DNA from: Chrysemys picta bellii
Taxonomy: Eukaryota; Chordata; Testudines; Emydidae
NCBI RefSeq assembly: GCF_011386835.1
Contig: NC_088800.1
Span: 25,100,572 to 25,164,571, forward strand
Length of the DNA stretch: 64,000 bases
Direction: 5' to 3'
The notes beneath the pieces were generated by a model, which worked only from the letters and a program-made list of their open reading frames with translations, searched no databases and was not told the origin of the DNA. Below, in pieces: positions 51,801 through 63,689 of this stretch. A program made the translations under genes and the position numbers. Numbering within the stretch: position 1 is the stretch's first letter; the number at the start of each line of letters is the position of its first letter.

Positions 51801-52290
51801 TCCCAAAACAGGTCCTGTTCTCTCAGCTGAAAGAAGGGCACCATAACGTGGGTGGACAACGGAAGCATTATAAGGACTTGCTGAAGGACAACCTAAAAAA
51901 GTGTAATATTGACACTGACACTTGGGAGATACTTGCCCAGGATCACTTAAAATGGAGTGAAGTACTACATGATGGTCCCCTGCACTTTGAACTTGCTCGC
52001 CAACAAGCTGAAGAGGACAAGAGGCACAAGAGGAAGGACAGACTGGCTTCCAGTCATGGTCAACAGCCTCCCGCTGAGCCTGAAAACATCTGCCCTCATT
52101 GTAATAGAATCTGTGGTTCAAGGATTGGCCTTATTAGCCACCTGAGGACCCATAACTCCCATGGAAGATGAATTGGTTGGCTATGGAGTGGTAACATTCA
52201 GGTGTGGTCAGCTTCCAGATGGTAATGGCAACCCACTTCTCCACAGGTATGGATCACCAGCTGCGTACTCCTGGGTTAGTTCAGCCCATT
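48900..52290 (+). mobile_element. Non-LTR retrotransposon (APE-type LINE, CFDP2-like ORF), nearly full length
   Basis: From 48971 to the TGA at 52169-52171 one frame of about 1067 codons can be read, broken by five nonsense codons at 49106, 49199, 49562, 50789 and 51581, with no frameshift seen. Domains in order: an AP-endonuclease with GVGFAIKNKL and LLGDFNARVGQD; a linker with KQKKNNKAAGLDGIPAEIFK; a reverse transcriptase with GNYRGISLL, motif A MAFIDLTKAFDSMN and GVKQGCIIAPTMF; motif C altered to YAVD instead of YADD; and a C-terminal C2H2-type finger CPHCNRICGSRIGLISHLRT. It resembles the RTE/CFDP2-like LINEs widespread in vertebrates, though I cannot fix the clade. It has inserted into the Harbinger-like element. 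The outer ends are approximate. Confidence 0.88.
48971..52171 (+). pseudogene. LINE endonuclease-reverse transcriptase frame with five nonsense codons
   Basis: A single frame covers endonuclease (48971-49745), linker (49757-50650), reverse transcriptase (about 50650-51400) and C-terminal finger (about 52085-52165). In-frame stops are TAG 49106, TGA 49199, TAA 49562, TAG 50789 and TAG 51581. At 49199 the family usually has Arg, and at 50789 Gln, so C-to-T changes explain at least these two. The first Asp of the YADD motif is Val, so the enzyme would be dead even without the stops. Confidence 0.85.
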
Positions 52291-53018
52291 AAAAAGGTTG
52301 CCTTCCCCACCCTGTAATCTCTCACCACTGTTGGTCATCCCAGATCTGCAGAATGATGTTTTCCCACTAATCTATGCTGGTTTCCCAAACCTCAAAATAG
52401 CACTGCAGTGTGAAGCTGCTCCAAGATCCACCCTTCTACTATCAGTTGTTCCTCTTTTTTCCCTTGTCCTCATCCCACTTCCTCCCACACTGAAACTGCC
52501 GGTGGAGGAGCTGCTGCCATCACCACATCATCTGCTTAACAGTGCAGTGGACAGAGTCAAAGCCAAATTCATCTGCTTTGAGAGGTGAACTACAGCCCAA
52601 ACAGCCTCTACATATTTGCAGTTGCTAGAGTAGAAACATGGAGCATTGTCGGGTCCATGCTGGCACTAGTCGAAAATGGCACTAGTCTACCCAGACAGGA
52701 AAAATGGAGCAGAGGCAATGGAAATATGGAATTTTAAAAAATTTGAACCCACCTGGCTTCTGCTATATATCCCACAATTAACAGCGAGAAAAATCCCAGG
52801 ATACACACTACTCAGCAGCAAAGCAACAGATCCCAGGATGTCCAACCAAGAATACCATGTGTTTAGTACACAGCCAGCTCTGCCATGCGAACACACAATA
52901 AGAACTGAAAGTCAGCAGATGACCTATATGCATGCTATTACTTTGTCTTGGATATTATGAGTTACCTGATGTACCTCAAAAAGCTGCAGATTAACTCCAC
53001 AGCACAGACAAGCCCTTA

Positions 53019-54299
53019 TAGGCCTGGACAAATAAACTTTAGTCAATAGTGAGATCCTATTCTCTGATGCCACGTCTTTTGGATGTGGCTGGTGGTCTCC
53101 TTCAAACCTTCTCCCTCTACACTTAATCTTTTTCCTCTTTGAGTGGCCAGGAAGGAAACATTTTCTTTTTTACACTGTGTAGTGTGTTGGTATACCAAAC
53201 AATGCATGACCACATGGCAACAATTGCTATTCAGGATTCTGATGAGATCATAAAACATGTGTGTTGTCTCATCAGATCATTCAGATGCAATTATATAAAA
53301 CTAACAGTCATCTCTTGGGTGAAGGTGACTATCAACATCAGCACTTGCAGGGAGTGCACTTGCAGGTCTTTGACAATTTTCTTGGCTAAAATCCAATAAA
53401 CAACACTGGTGATCTCAGATGCCCAAGTCTGAGGCTTCGTATCAAAGACCACATCACAGAAGGAAATATATATTTTTGTATTAATATTACAATATTACTA
53501 TACATTTCAAATCTCAAGTTTGCTTTTCCCACAACAAGCCCCTCATTATCAGTGGAACACATTAAATGCATACCTTATTTCAAGATTGTAGCTTAAAAGG
53601 GTACTCAAATGGTTGAAATATTGTAAGACTGGTTTCTTCACAGTAATTTTCCCTGTACTCAGCAGTCCATAATGTATTAGAGTAACAAATTTAAAGATGC
53701 TAGCTCAAAAGGAACACATTTTAGATACATGTTACTGCAAGATTTTTTCAATACATGGACAGCACAGCTGCTCCACCAAGTATCTGAACCAAAACTATGC
53801 TGGTGGATTTAGAAAAGATGGGAGAGAAAGGAGAACAGGAAAAGAGGGAGCAATTAGAGAATGGGAGGACAGAAGGAAGAGGCACTATAAGAAAATTAGA
53901 CCAGTTGAGTGACTTTGTGGAAATCCTCTGTATTGTAATGTAGGAAGCCTGAGTTAGTGTCTCAATCCTGGTCTTTCACTTCTGAAACATGGGCTAGGAA
54001 AGCTATGGTGACCACTTGCTCAAACATGGGTGTGGGAGGCAATGCCTTGTATAATTCTACCGCAACCCCACCACCATAAATAGTCTCCAGTCTTCCTGGG
54101 CTATAAGGACTATAGCCACAAGATGTAGTCCTGTAAGGTGGAAATCTAAGAGTTCCAAAAGCTTAAAAAATGGGGGAACCTTACGGCTTCCAAGAGAAGA
54201 CTTATAGGAAATAAAACAATGTCATGGTCTGACAGAAAATGGAGATCCCGATTCTTCTATCATCTAAGATCCAGATGTGCCTAGTTGTGGTAGGAATAG
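53019..54299. other. Intergenic or 5' intron sequence, nothing recognised
   Basis: AT-rich, with a purine-rich patch at 53810-53890. Open frames under 105 codons overlap on both strands and show no family resemblance. Confidence 0.5.
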
Positions 54300-54304
54300 C
54301 CATC

Positions 54305-54938
54305 TGTAGCCAGGTGGCTACCTGCTCCAGCCCTGACAGAGTTAAAACCAGCCCAGGAAGAGGGTTGGGGGGCTGGGAGAACAGCCCAGGCTGAGTTGGA
54401 AGCAGGCTCAACTGGGGCCACGCCCCAATCAGGGCCCAGCTGGCCCTATAAAGGCTGGGAGCCAGGAGCTCAGGCAGTCTCTCTCTGCTTGTAGAGAGAG
54501 AAGGGTCTGGCTGCAAGGGAGCTGAGCAGGGTACTGGGAGTGGAGCAGAGCTGGGGAGCTCCAGCCTGGAAAACCCCTAGGCTGTGGGCCTAGGTGAGGG
54601 CCTAAGACCAGTACCGGGGCTGCAGAGGGGCAGCCCAGCTATAGAGAGAGGCAGCAGGTCCAGCCCAACCTTGCCTGTGATGGGTGGCACATACTGCAGT
54701 CTGCCCCAGGGAGTGGGGCTAGAAGGTGACTGGCAGTAGCTGTACCTGAGGTGAGGTGGGGTTAGTGGGGGGGAAGAGACCCTTCAGGGGGGCAGAAACC
54801 CAGTTAAGGAGGGACACGGGGGCCAGAGTGAGGTAAGGCGGATCACTGGCCTGCAGAGGGTGCTCCTGGCTGGAAAATGAGCTAATTCCTGAAGATGACC
54901 AGCAGGAGGTGCCACAGGGGTGAGTCCAACTCCTTACA
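54305..54938 (+). mobile_element. Probable solo LTR, 634 bp
   Basis: It starts TG (tgtagccaggtggctacc) and ends CA (actccttaca). The flanks CCATC (54300-54304) and CCATG (54939-54943) could be a 5-bp duplication with one change. A TATAAA box at 54447-54452 is followed by a GC-rich region with ctctctctgcttgtagagag. No internal retroviral or Gypsy genes are next to it. The family is unknown and the ends are by eye. Confidence 0.55.
54447..54452 (+). promoter_or_regulatory. TATA box of the probable LTR
   Basis: TATAAA in the context ccctataaaggctgggagcc, preceded by the GC-rich ccaatcagggcccagc, which contains a CCAAT box at 54425-54429. The CCAAT-to-TATA spacing of about 20 bases is short but LTR-like. 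Confidence 0.45.
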
Positions 54939-54943
54939 CCATG

Positions 54944-56311
54944 CAGAAAGACAGACAAGATGCCAAGTATGTGGTTTACTTAGGCTGCAATGTTATTAAC
55001 TCATCTAGGAACTAACAATAAATTACAGTGCAGGTTATCAGTTATCACTCCTTTCTTAATTGCTTCTACCTGTTTGAAGAATGCCATCAGCCCACCCCCA
55101 CTCCAAACCTGGTCCCTTCCCATTACCAGGACCCCCACCACCCTTCCCCATATGACGGTTAAGGGGACTAGAGAAAAAGGGTTCTCTCCTAGCTGTACCA
55201 CAAATTAGGAGCCCCAACCTCCATTCCTCAGCTTATTTAGAGGATGCCTTCCCCTAAACTGCCTTCCTACTCCAGTTTATCAGGGAACCATGCCACCTAT
55301 GGAACAAATAACTGCTCATGACACCTGTGCTAATTCCAGCGAAGGAGGGCTCTAGCTGGAGGAACACGTGTTTATAGATCTCACCTTCCCCAGGTGCACA
55401 AAGGCCCAGTGGCCTCCCTGAGCCTTTTCCAGTCAGCCCTTAGCCCAGGTGATATCACCCTGTCTCTCCATCCTCAGGGATGGAGGACCCTTAAGGGGGC
55501 CATGACCCCTTTCTTCCCGCTGACCAAAGTCTCCCCCATCATTCAAGAGTGCAGGGAGTGCATTAGAACACCAAGAAAAAGCTGCGATCAAGTATGCATA
55601 ATAAAAACATTTTACATGTTAATCTGTCATACTAACATCCTCTCAAAGCAGCAAAAGAGCCAACAGGGGTTGTGCAAACCCGGTAGCATTGTGACCAGAT
55701 GTGCAGGGACACAGCACCACTCAGGTTTGCCCCAGCTGCCTCTCTGTCATGATCCAGGGCAGCCAGGCCAAGCATGAGTGGCAGTGTGACCCCTTGTGCC
55801 AAGCTGAAACACCCTGAGTGGAGAGCTGGGCCCAGCCCCATGGGACAGGAACCATTGCGATGGGCTCACTCTCCAACAACCCCCACAAAGCCTCCCTTCA
55901 GTGGTAATTTTTTTTTTGGGGGGGGGAGGGGAGGAGAGGAGCACAGTTTCATATTTTGCCCTGGGCACCCAAATACCTATGTGCAGCCCTGAACTTAAAA
56001 GAAAGAAGTTAAATTCAAGAACAAAATTAACAAAATTAAATACCAAAACTATTAAACTTGCTTTTATTAAAGTCTCTTAATACTTAAGACACTAAGATTT
56101 TATTTTATTTTTTTTATTCTGTTCCATCATAGTCTTTTGGGCAATACAAGTTATAATAACTATTACTAATTTCCTTGTCTTGCAGTGATCATAAGGGGTA
56201 CCTAATTTATATACTTTGAAAATGAAGTCCGCAAAAGATGCATAGTAAGGGCAGTTATAGTACAAGTGGACTGACTTAGATGAACCATATAAGGGTGAAA
56301 GAGTACATTCA
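54944..56311. other. Intergenic or 5' intron sequence with possible repeat pieces
   Basis: No gene is recognised. 55690-55992 ends in cagccctg and may be one end of another hAT-type element (reverse complement CAGGGCTGCACATAGG), but a partner end was not found. A G run (55917-55926) lies inside. Confidence 0.4.
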
Positions 56312-57498
56312 GAGCTTGTCTACACTACCAGGTTTTGTTGACAAAACTTATGTCAACACACAAAATTCAACAAAACAAAAATTGCCAAAAGGTGTTCACA
56401 CTTGCTCCCTCTGTCGACAAATCATGTCCACATTGGGGACACCATCAGCGGCAGGGTGAGCAATGCACTGTGGGTATGTATCCCACAGTGCAGTGTTGTG
56501 GGAAGGAAGAGCTGATCACTGCGCATCTTGGGATTCTCTCCAAGTTCTCTCACAGCCCCCTCAGCTGTGGAGAGCAGCATCATGAGCAGCTCTGGGAGCT
56601 CCCAGTGTGGAGGAATGGCAAAGCAGCACAGCAGTCAGTCCCCCTCCCCCTGCAGCAGCAGTCTGCCTGCTGCTGTGTTCCTAGTGCAGGGCAGAACAGG
56701 AGCTTTCCAATGACTTGCTCTTTGTTTGTTCCCCAACAGAGCAGCACACAGATACTTCCCGGAACTTTGAAAGGGGAAGGGTGCATGCCAAAACACTGAG
56801 CAGACCAATCAGGGCAGACATAGTGGGATACTGGCGGAAACCAGTTCTGTCGACAAAACAATCAGTAGTGTCTACACTGGCTCTTTGTCGACAATAAAGG
56901 GAGGAGAAGAGACAAAAGTCTAGAGGTGGCCAGCCTGAGAAGGAGCCAGAATTTACCAATGTACATTGCCAAAGAGCCACAGTAATACATCAGCAGCCCC
57001 CCATCAGCTCTCCCCCACCCACCCCGCTCCCAGAGCCTCCTGCCCATCAGCAGCTCTGCCAATCAGTGCCTCCCCACACCTCCTGATCAGCTGTTTCTTG
57101 GCGTGCAGGTGGCTGGGGGGGGAGGGAGAGGGGAGGAATGAGGACATAGCCGGCTCAGGGGAGGGAGCAGGAAGGGGTGGAATGGGGGTAGGGCCTGTGG
57201 CAGAGCCCAGGGTTGAACAGTGAGCACCCCCTGGCACATTGGAAAGTTGGCGCCTGTAGCTCCAGCCCCGGAGTCGGTGCCTATACAAGGAGCCTCATAT
57301 TAACTTCTGAAGAGCCACATATGGCTCCAGAGCCGCAGGTTGGCCACCCCTGCTAAAGTCTCTCGGAGGGGTGGAAGTTTTTTGTCGCCAAAACTGAGCA
57401 TTTTTCGCAACAGAAGTCCCATTGCAATGTGTACGCTCTTGCTATTTGTTGCCAAAAGGCAGGTTTTGGTGACAAAACTTGCCAGTGTAGACAAGCCC
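56312..57498. mobile_element. Harbinger-like MITE interrupted by a hAT element
   Basis: The ends are gagcttgtctacactaccag and, inverted, gggcttgtctacactggcaa, followed on both sides by TTTTGTyGACAAAA-like inverted repeats. The right flank is TTA and the left TCA, so a 3-bp duplication is possible but imperfect. The terminal motif matches the larger element at 46967. The hAT at 56921-57352 splits it. Confidence 0.68.
56921..57352. mobile_element. hAT-type nonautonomous element, 432 bp, nested
   Basis: The left end tagaggtggccagcctgag is a decayed CAGGGGTGGCC. The right end, inverted, is caggggtggccaacctgcgg. The flanks CAAAAGTC (56913-56920) and CTAAAGTC (57353-57360) form an 8-bp duplication with one change. 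Confidence 0.82.
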
Positions 57499-58678
57499 TT
57501 AGTCTCCACAGACCATTAAACATTTGATTTCCCTGCTGGGACTGCCAACAATTGTTCCAATAACCAACTGTGAAGTGGATACCCAGCAATTTCAAAGCAA
57601 ACTGAAACAACTCATTTCATACAGACCAAAGAACCAGACATTAACTATTGTCACTATTTGTTTTCCTGGGTTAGATTGCAAGTGGTAACAGAGCCACAGA
57701 TCCTATTTTTAATCAAATGACTTTGCCAATATCACAGTTAATTATGTCTTCTAAATCTAACTTCAAAGTAGCAAACTTTTTAAATACCATAAATTGGTCA
57801 AATCCTTTTTTATATTATTCTCAAACTAAACTAAAATAATATAGATTGCTAAATGAACAGATTCTGCAAACAGTATGCATATTTACAATGATCTTCAAAA
57901 CAAGAAAAATATTGTATCTTTTTTTATTGCTATCTAAAAGAACAAAGATCTTTACACAAGAATAATATAAGAATGCAATCAGATGTACATACTGAAACAC
58001 TACACAACAAATCATTTAATATTCATCAAATTAAAATTAAAATATATCCACAACACACACACAAAGTTACTCATATCACTGCATTATAAATAACTTGATC
58101 AGCAGAAGTGACTGAATGCACATTACTGCAAGAACAAATTTAACAAAAATATCTTGAAACCATATGTAAATCTGAGGTCACAGATTATACACCAATATTT
58201 AAACTTGACACAAGTTCTCTGAATATTAAAAAAAGAGACAAAAACAGGAAGTTGGCACAGGAAGACCTGCTAGTCTTCTCTCCCAGATATATGCCTCAGG
58301 TCATGTTAAGGTATTAAAAAAAATTCACTAAAAATTAAGTAAACTTGAAGTTGTGTTCCAATAGCTGTAATAAGGGAAGTAATTGGAGTTCAAATTGTGC
58401 TCTTGGGTAACCAACTGTACTGGTATATTTGCTACTAATAAAAATGGATGAAGTTACAACTTCAACTACACTATTGCTGATTCAAAAATACAACAACACT
58501 TTCCACTTACTGTTGAAGGTATTCAGCAAATGGATATTTTTGCATGCTACTAAATGTGCATCATGATAAAAAAATAAAAATCCCAAACAATGCATTTAGA
58601 AGACTAAGATTTTGAAAATCTATTCTACTTATTTATATTATTCAGCATGCTAAAGTATGTGTGTGTCCAATACTCAAC

Positions 58679-58715
58679 TCTGTGTGTGTGTGTGTGTATA
58701 TATTTGTGTGCATGT
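58679..58715. repeat. GT microsatellite
   Basis: A run of about nine TG units, then tatatatttgtgtgcatgtg. Confidence 0.85.
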
Positions 58716-58744
58716 GTATTACAGGTAGCAACACCTACAGGTTA

Positions 58745-59035
58745 CCCAACATTTATCACTATAAGACCCTGTTTTCAATGATTTGTAACTTTGCCAAACT
58801 TTAACCATAAGGACTAACGTTTCTATGCCAAGTGTCTGCCTCTCGCTGAATTTTTGGGGAAATTTCAGCAAAAACAGGTCAGCCCTTGCTCAAGCCAAGG
58901 TTAGGAACAATTACATTGTTTTGACCACATTAAATTCTTACAAACATTTTGTAAAGAAGCTCTAGGGCTTCCATGTTTTGGAATAAGGTCTTGAAATGTG
59001 GATGAGTCTGCCGGTCTGTCCAGTGTATATGTTTT
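58745..59035 (+). repeat. Unclassified repeat, copy B
   Basis: It follows the same order of blocks as 35885-36220: tataagaccctgttttcaat, gccaaactttaaccataagg, tgtctgcctctcgctg, aaatttcagcaaaaacaggt, aagaagctctagggcttcca and tgttttggaataaggtcttg. This copy lacks the long T run of copy A. Confidence 0.5.
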
Positions 59036-60166
59036 ATTTTATTTCTTCTTTTCAAGTGATTTTGCAGAGAGGAAATATAAGTAAGAGTTCACATAAGATA
59101 AGGAAGTTCATATAAGATAAGGAAGGAGTAGGTACCCCTTTAAGAGAAGTCCTTGCCTGATAGAAATCTTTTTTTCCTGAGTAAAAAAGCAGACCTTAGC
59201 AGAAGTTGCTGATAAAGGATGAACTAAGCATATCTAAGGCCTACTTGAGAGTGGGGGAAGGGGGAAAAGAGGAAGAGGAAGAGAGTTCTAACATATGGTT
59301 TGTGCATTATTTTTCCCCATTCTTACCCTGTTGATTTGTTAAAATAAACAAACTGCCATTTTTTTCAGTGAGTGCATGCATTTTTATGATGAAAGCTCTG
59401 GGACTGGGTAACCCCATATCACAAGCCATAACCCTGTCTGAGTCCTTATAATCATCACCACAGCAACCAATAGTGATGTCAAAGGATTAGGACTTCAAGT
59501 GCGGAACAAGTGGCAAAGGAAGCAGAACAAAACTGGGAATAAAAGATCCTGTTTTCATGCAAAAAGAGTAAGTAGATTGGGAAAGGGAAATACAGACTAT
59601 ATAGGAGACTAATTATGTAGTGAGATAAGATGAGTTCAATCAAGTTGTGTGCTAGTTGTAGTTCTGCGTGTCAAGCCTTGTGAGAATCTAGCTTAAATGG
59701 TAGTGTGTGTTTTTGGTTTACTACACCCCTATATTAGTGCCAATTTAAGAGGAGTTATCCTGGCAAGAGGTCATATATATTCTGTTTCTATCAAAGGAAG
59801 CCGAATGAGGAAATAAAAAATTCTATACTCTCTACACATACACATTTTAAGGAAACTAATGCACTTGGCTTGAAACATTTCCCCAACACTTATTAGCCTA
59901 AGTTTTAAGCCTTGTTGCCCATCTTACACACAATGTAAGAAAAATGTTTGTTTTATAAATTAGTTATCTAGCATGATTTGAAACACCCCATTAGCATCTG
60001 GTGTTATTGGTGTTGTAATCTGGAGTGGGAGTCTAGGTTATGACAGGAACAGAGAGCGCAATCTTAAAGGTGTTAAACTGTGTCTACATCAGGTGTTAAT
60101 GAGCGAGTTTCAAATCATGTTCACTAACTAATTAATAAAAAAGCATGTCCTTTCATCATTTAGATC

Positions 60167-60712
60167 AGGGGTCTCAAACTCCCAGCCAGTGGGCTATGTG
60201 GCCCGCGGGGCTCCAGCAGTTTTGGAGCCGGGTCTCTCCCTTGGCCCCACCTGCTGCCCCCGGGCGCTCCCCCCTTGCTCCAGTGGCTGCTGGCGCCTCC
60301 CTGCGGCCCAGGGGCGGGGCAGGACAGGACAGGGCTGTCCCTCTGTGTTCTGCCCCGAGTGCCCCTGCAGCCAATGGGACGCTGCGGGGGCAGTGCCTGG
60401 GGGCAGAAGCACGTGGAGGCCCCCTGGCCCGCCCCGCTTTGGAACCCCAGGTAAGCGCTGCACCCCTGACCTCCCAGAGCCTGCTACCCCTCCCCACATA
60501 CCCCCTCCCACCCCCAAACTCCCTCCCAGAGCCTGCACCCCAATCCCGTACCCCAGACCTCTTCCCCCACCCAAACTCCATCCCAGAGCCTTAGGCAGGT
60601 GGGGGGAAGAGTTTTTTGGGGGCAGGTTCTGGGTGGCATGAATGACATTAGCTCGCTGGTAGGATTTGAGGACTAGCATTGGCCCTAAGGTAAATTGAGT
60701 TTGAGACCCCTG
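60167..60712. mobile_element. hAT-type nonautonomous element, 546 bp
   Basis: The ends are CAGGGGTCTCAAACTCCCAG and, inverted, CAGGGGTCTCAAACTCAATT. A perfect 8-bp duplication ATTTAGAT lies at 60159-60166 and 60713-60720. The interior is GC-rich with CpGs and could be mistaken for a CpG-island promoter. Long frames on both strands are composition artefacts. Confidence 0.93.
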
Positions 60713-60720
60713 ATTTAGAT

Positions 60721-63689
60721 AGTAAAGGAAGTCAATGGGAGCAGAGTTAAGGCTGTTTGGTTCCCCCTAAATTGCGCATTTCCATACTATTTAATGTTTG
60801 TTTTAAGTTATAACTTTACTGTTAAATTGCCAAGCTAAGTATGTGGCTTGAGAAAACTATTACTTAGAGAGAGAAAACATTATGAAAATAGAAGCTAAAT
60901 ATAACCATAACTCCTTAATGTTTTCTGTCCTGGAATTATTGTCTCTAAATAGAATTGTTGTTCCTTTGCCAATAATCTCATTTAAAGTAATGTTACCCTT
61001 CTTAGAAACTAATCTAATTTAAAAACTACATTATTCTTCCTTACCAACGTTATTTAAAATAGATCTTTTAATATATTTCTAAATAATACTACCCACCCCA
61101 CAAATCCAGCCCCAGCCAAAAGGTAGTGGAGAATAGATTCATCTTTAATTACAGGGTTTTAAAATAAAATTGCTAATAACTTCAATTATTTTAAAATAAT
61201 ATTTCAAGTACCATTTGTATCTGTACAACTTCATTTATTTGCAAATAAACTTTATATTGCTAATCCATGCAAGGGTAAAATATGACATCATTTGAGTTAA
61301 TGGACACTATCCAGAAGTCTGTATTAAAAACGATAGTTCCACCTACTTTAAAAATAGAAGCATGATTTTAGCTTTTCTAGTACTTGAGGTAGAAAACCAA
61401 CATAGACATTGAGAATTTGGATTAAGATCCCCCTCAAACTTTTACGGTGCAAGCAGATTGCTGATATGAATGTGTACTCAGACAAAAGAAAAGTTTGGAA
61501 ATGAAAAAGATACTGTTTAGAGTACTTATTTTGTCATTTTAGACCAAGAAACAAATGAGGGGAATGAAAACACGAAAATTAGTATATGTGGGTAGAAAAT
61601 GGTAATATTGTTTAAATTGTTCTTTCATCTGCTATATAGTACAGTTCAACCTTTTCTGATAGATAGCACTTAGGACTCAGTTTCTAAACTGACCTAAAAA
61701 ATGACATTAAAATTGGACACTACTTAGATGAGTAAGGAGATCTAGTCTTGAGAACTAGTATAAAGAACAGAGCATCTCATGTTCAAAGTTGGCCTGTAAA
61801 AAGTTGTTGTCATGAGAAAAGTGTGTAATAGAGTGGTTTGTTTCAAAGCAATTGTTCACTAACTGTAGTTTAGTGGGAACAGGATTCAGGAGCTTTAAAA
61901 CTTGTCCCAACTTTCATAGTCAGTTTAGCCTGTATCTTTCGCTTAGACAGAGGCCTGCTCAGTTGGGACTAAAACTGGCCTTGGAGCCTGGATAAGAAAA
62001 GAGCTGCCCAGAACATAAAGTTTGTTCTAGCCCTGAAAGACTGCTCAGCTGGGGCTTTGGTCTAGGAAGAGGCTAGCTCCACTTATTTGATATATTCTAA
62101 CCTATCAGCACCAAAGAGTAGAAGTCTTCCTTTGGACTAGACCACATAAAATTCACTTAAGCAATAATTTAACGCTTTCTAAAAAAAAAATGTTAAATGA
62201 AAGGTTACAAATTTTCATTGTCCTGCCTACACTACATAAAATCCATTTCCTTCTCAAATAGTCATCAGACCTACATGCCAAGCTGTCAGGGAAAGGAGGA
62301 GGAGAGAATAGTGTTAAACCTACAATGTGATTAGACTTCTGAAAACATCTCATTTTCTGAAATATTATTTATGTAGTGCCCAAAGAGTGCTGTGTATCAG
62401 GTCCTAAATCATCTGTATGAAATGTCACTTCTTTCAATTACAACAAATCCTCAAAAGATCTACACACACTGTGCTTCAGAAGACTCCAGAAAAGATCCAT
62501 ATGTTATACACTACACTGCATTCAACTTTACATTTTATGTTTACTTAAAAAGGTTTCTCTTGCATTTCGCATGCAACAGTTAGATGCTTTCTTATGTTGT
62601 TAAAAATCGGACAAAAATCTATTCAGCAAAATTATGAATGACTAGGGTTGTACTGCTTCTTGCAATCATGTCTCTATCGTAAAATTTACATATATTACCT
62701 TTGATTCAAAGTTTCACTGTCAAGGAATTCTGTGGTATATCATTCCCCAAATCATGGCAAAGAAGCCAGGAAATCCATGAGGTTGACTTCACAGATTTTC
62801 CAGGAAACTGACACTTTGTGTAGAATATTTTTTGGAGGGAGAGGGGAGCTTCCCTACACCCACCCCAAATTCTGCATGGATTCCAGAAAGTCCGTCTTAT
62901 GGAGGAGTTACAGGACCAACTGAACATAAATTGCTATAAAATGTAGTATTTGCTCTCTATTTTAAATGTGCCCTTCCACAGTACAGATAAGAGGCATAAA
63001 GCTATTAATCACATTTTAGAACATGAGAAGCAAGGCCACTGTGTTCTTGCTTACAGTAGTTGCTTTTTTTTTTTTCAAAATAAGTATTAACTTACAGAAA
63101 TACAGCCTAATGCTAAGTAGCCCATATAAATAATCTAGTGCAGTTTTATGATTATCATCCATGGAATACCTGTTCAGAGATCTTTTAAAAATATTAATGT
63201 ACAAAACCAGAGGGACTGGAGAAGTTCATCACCCAACTGTCCAGCCATTACCATCCACCAAGGTATCCTGTTTGATACTAAAAGACTTATAGGGACACAG
63301 TCAACTTAAAATCTAGTAAATTAAAAAAAAATAATTAAAAGCAGTTTAAGGTTCTATGGCTGCTGACCTCCCAGTGGTTTCAAAATTACATTTTCTTATT
63401 TTTAAAAAGTGTGTATTTCCCCCTCCAGTGAAAGATTCATGTGAACAGGGGAAAGACTGAAGAAGACTATACACAAAGTGCTACAAAATGCAAACTACAC
63501 AGTCTGGAAAAAAAATTAATTTTGGTTAATTTACAGTAAGCTGAGGTGTTATAATAGATACATTTCAGTGTTATTTTTAAGATGACATCCCTATAAAAAC
63601 AGAAACAGAAAAACTTTTTACATGGTATGTTTTACCAATACTGTATTACAATCTTCTAAGAAAGCTGTCTACCTAGTCTTTTTAGTTCA
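60721..63689. other. AT-rich noncoding sequence, nothing recognised
   Basis: No exon of CCPG1 or of the expected neighbour was recognised and no clear repeat ends were found. A T run lies at 63064-63075. Confidence 0.5.

Larger units (their letters stand above)
46967..53015. mobile_element. Harbinger-like DNA transposon, heavily interrupted (about 6 kb)
   Basis: The left end gtgcttgtctacatgggaga and the right end, inverted, gggcttgtctgtgctgtgga share the terminal motif and then tta-atc. Flanking TAA (46964-46966) and TTA (53016-53018) are a possible but mismatched 3-bp target duplication. Inside are a Myb/SANT-like relic on the + strand (47615-47813) and a DDE transposase relic on the - strand (48110-47846), the two-gene content of PIF/Harbinger elements. 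A hAT MITE (47367-47606), a tRNA-SINE (48293-48470) and a LINE (about 48900-52290) have inserted into it. The boundaries rest on my alignment by eye. Confidence 0.6.
57502..60158. other. AT-rich noncoding sequence with one repeat copy and a GT microsatellite
   Basis: No gene was found. It holds the repeat copy at 58745-59035 and the GT run at 58679-58715. The rest shows no recognised structure. Confidence 0.5.

Noticed and set aside
56335..56980. Frames of 93-154 codons on both strands
   Set aside because: They lie in the Harbinger-like MITE with no family resemblance; neither strand is preferred.
60145..60679. GC- and CpG-rich block considered as a CpG-island promoter or CCPG1 first exon
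   Set aside because: It is exactly bounded by inverted CAGGGGTCTCAAACTC ends and a perfect 8-bp duplication, so it is a hAT element.
57502..63689. Possible last exons of the next gene upstream of CCPG1 (DNAAF4 in human)
   Set aside because: I looked for TPR-like coding blocks with splice sites on the - strand and found none. The neighbour probably starts beyond the window.
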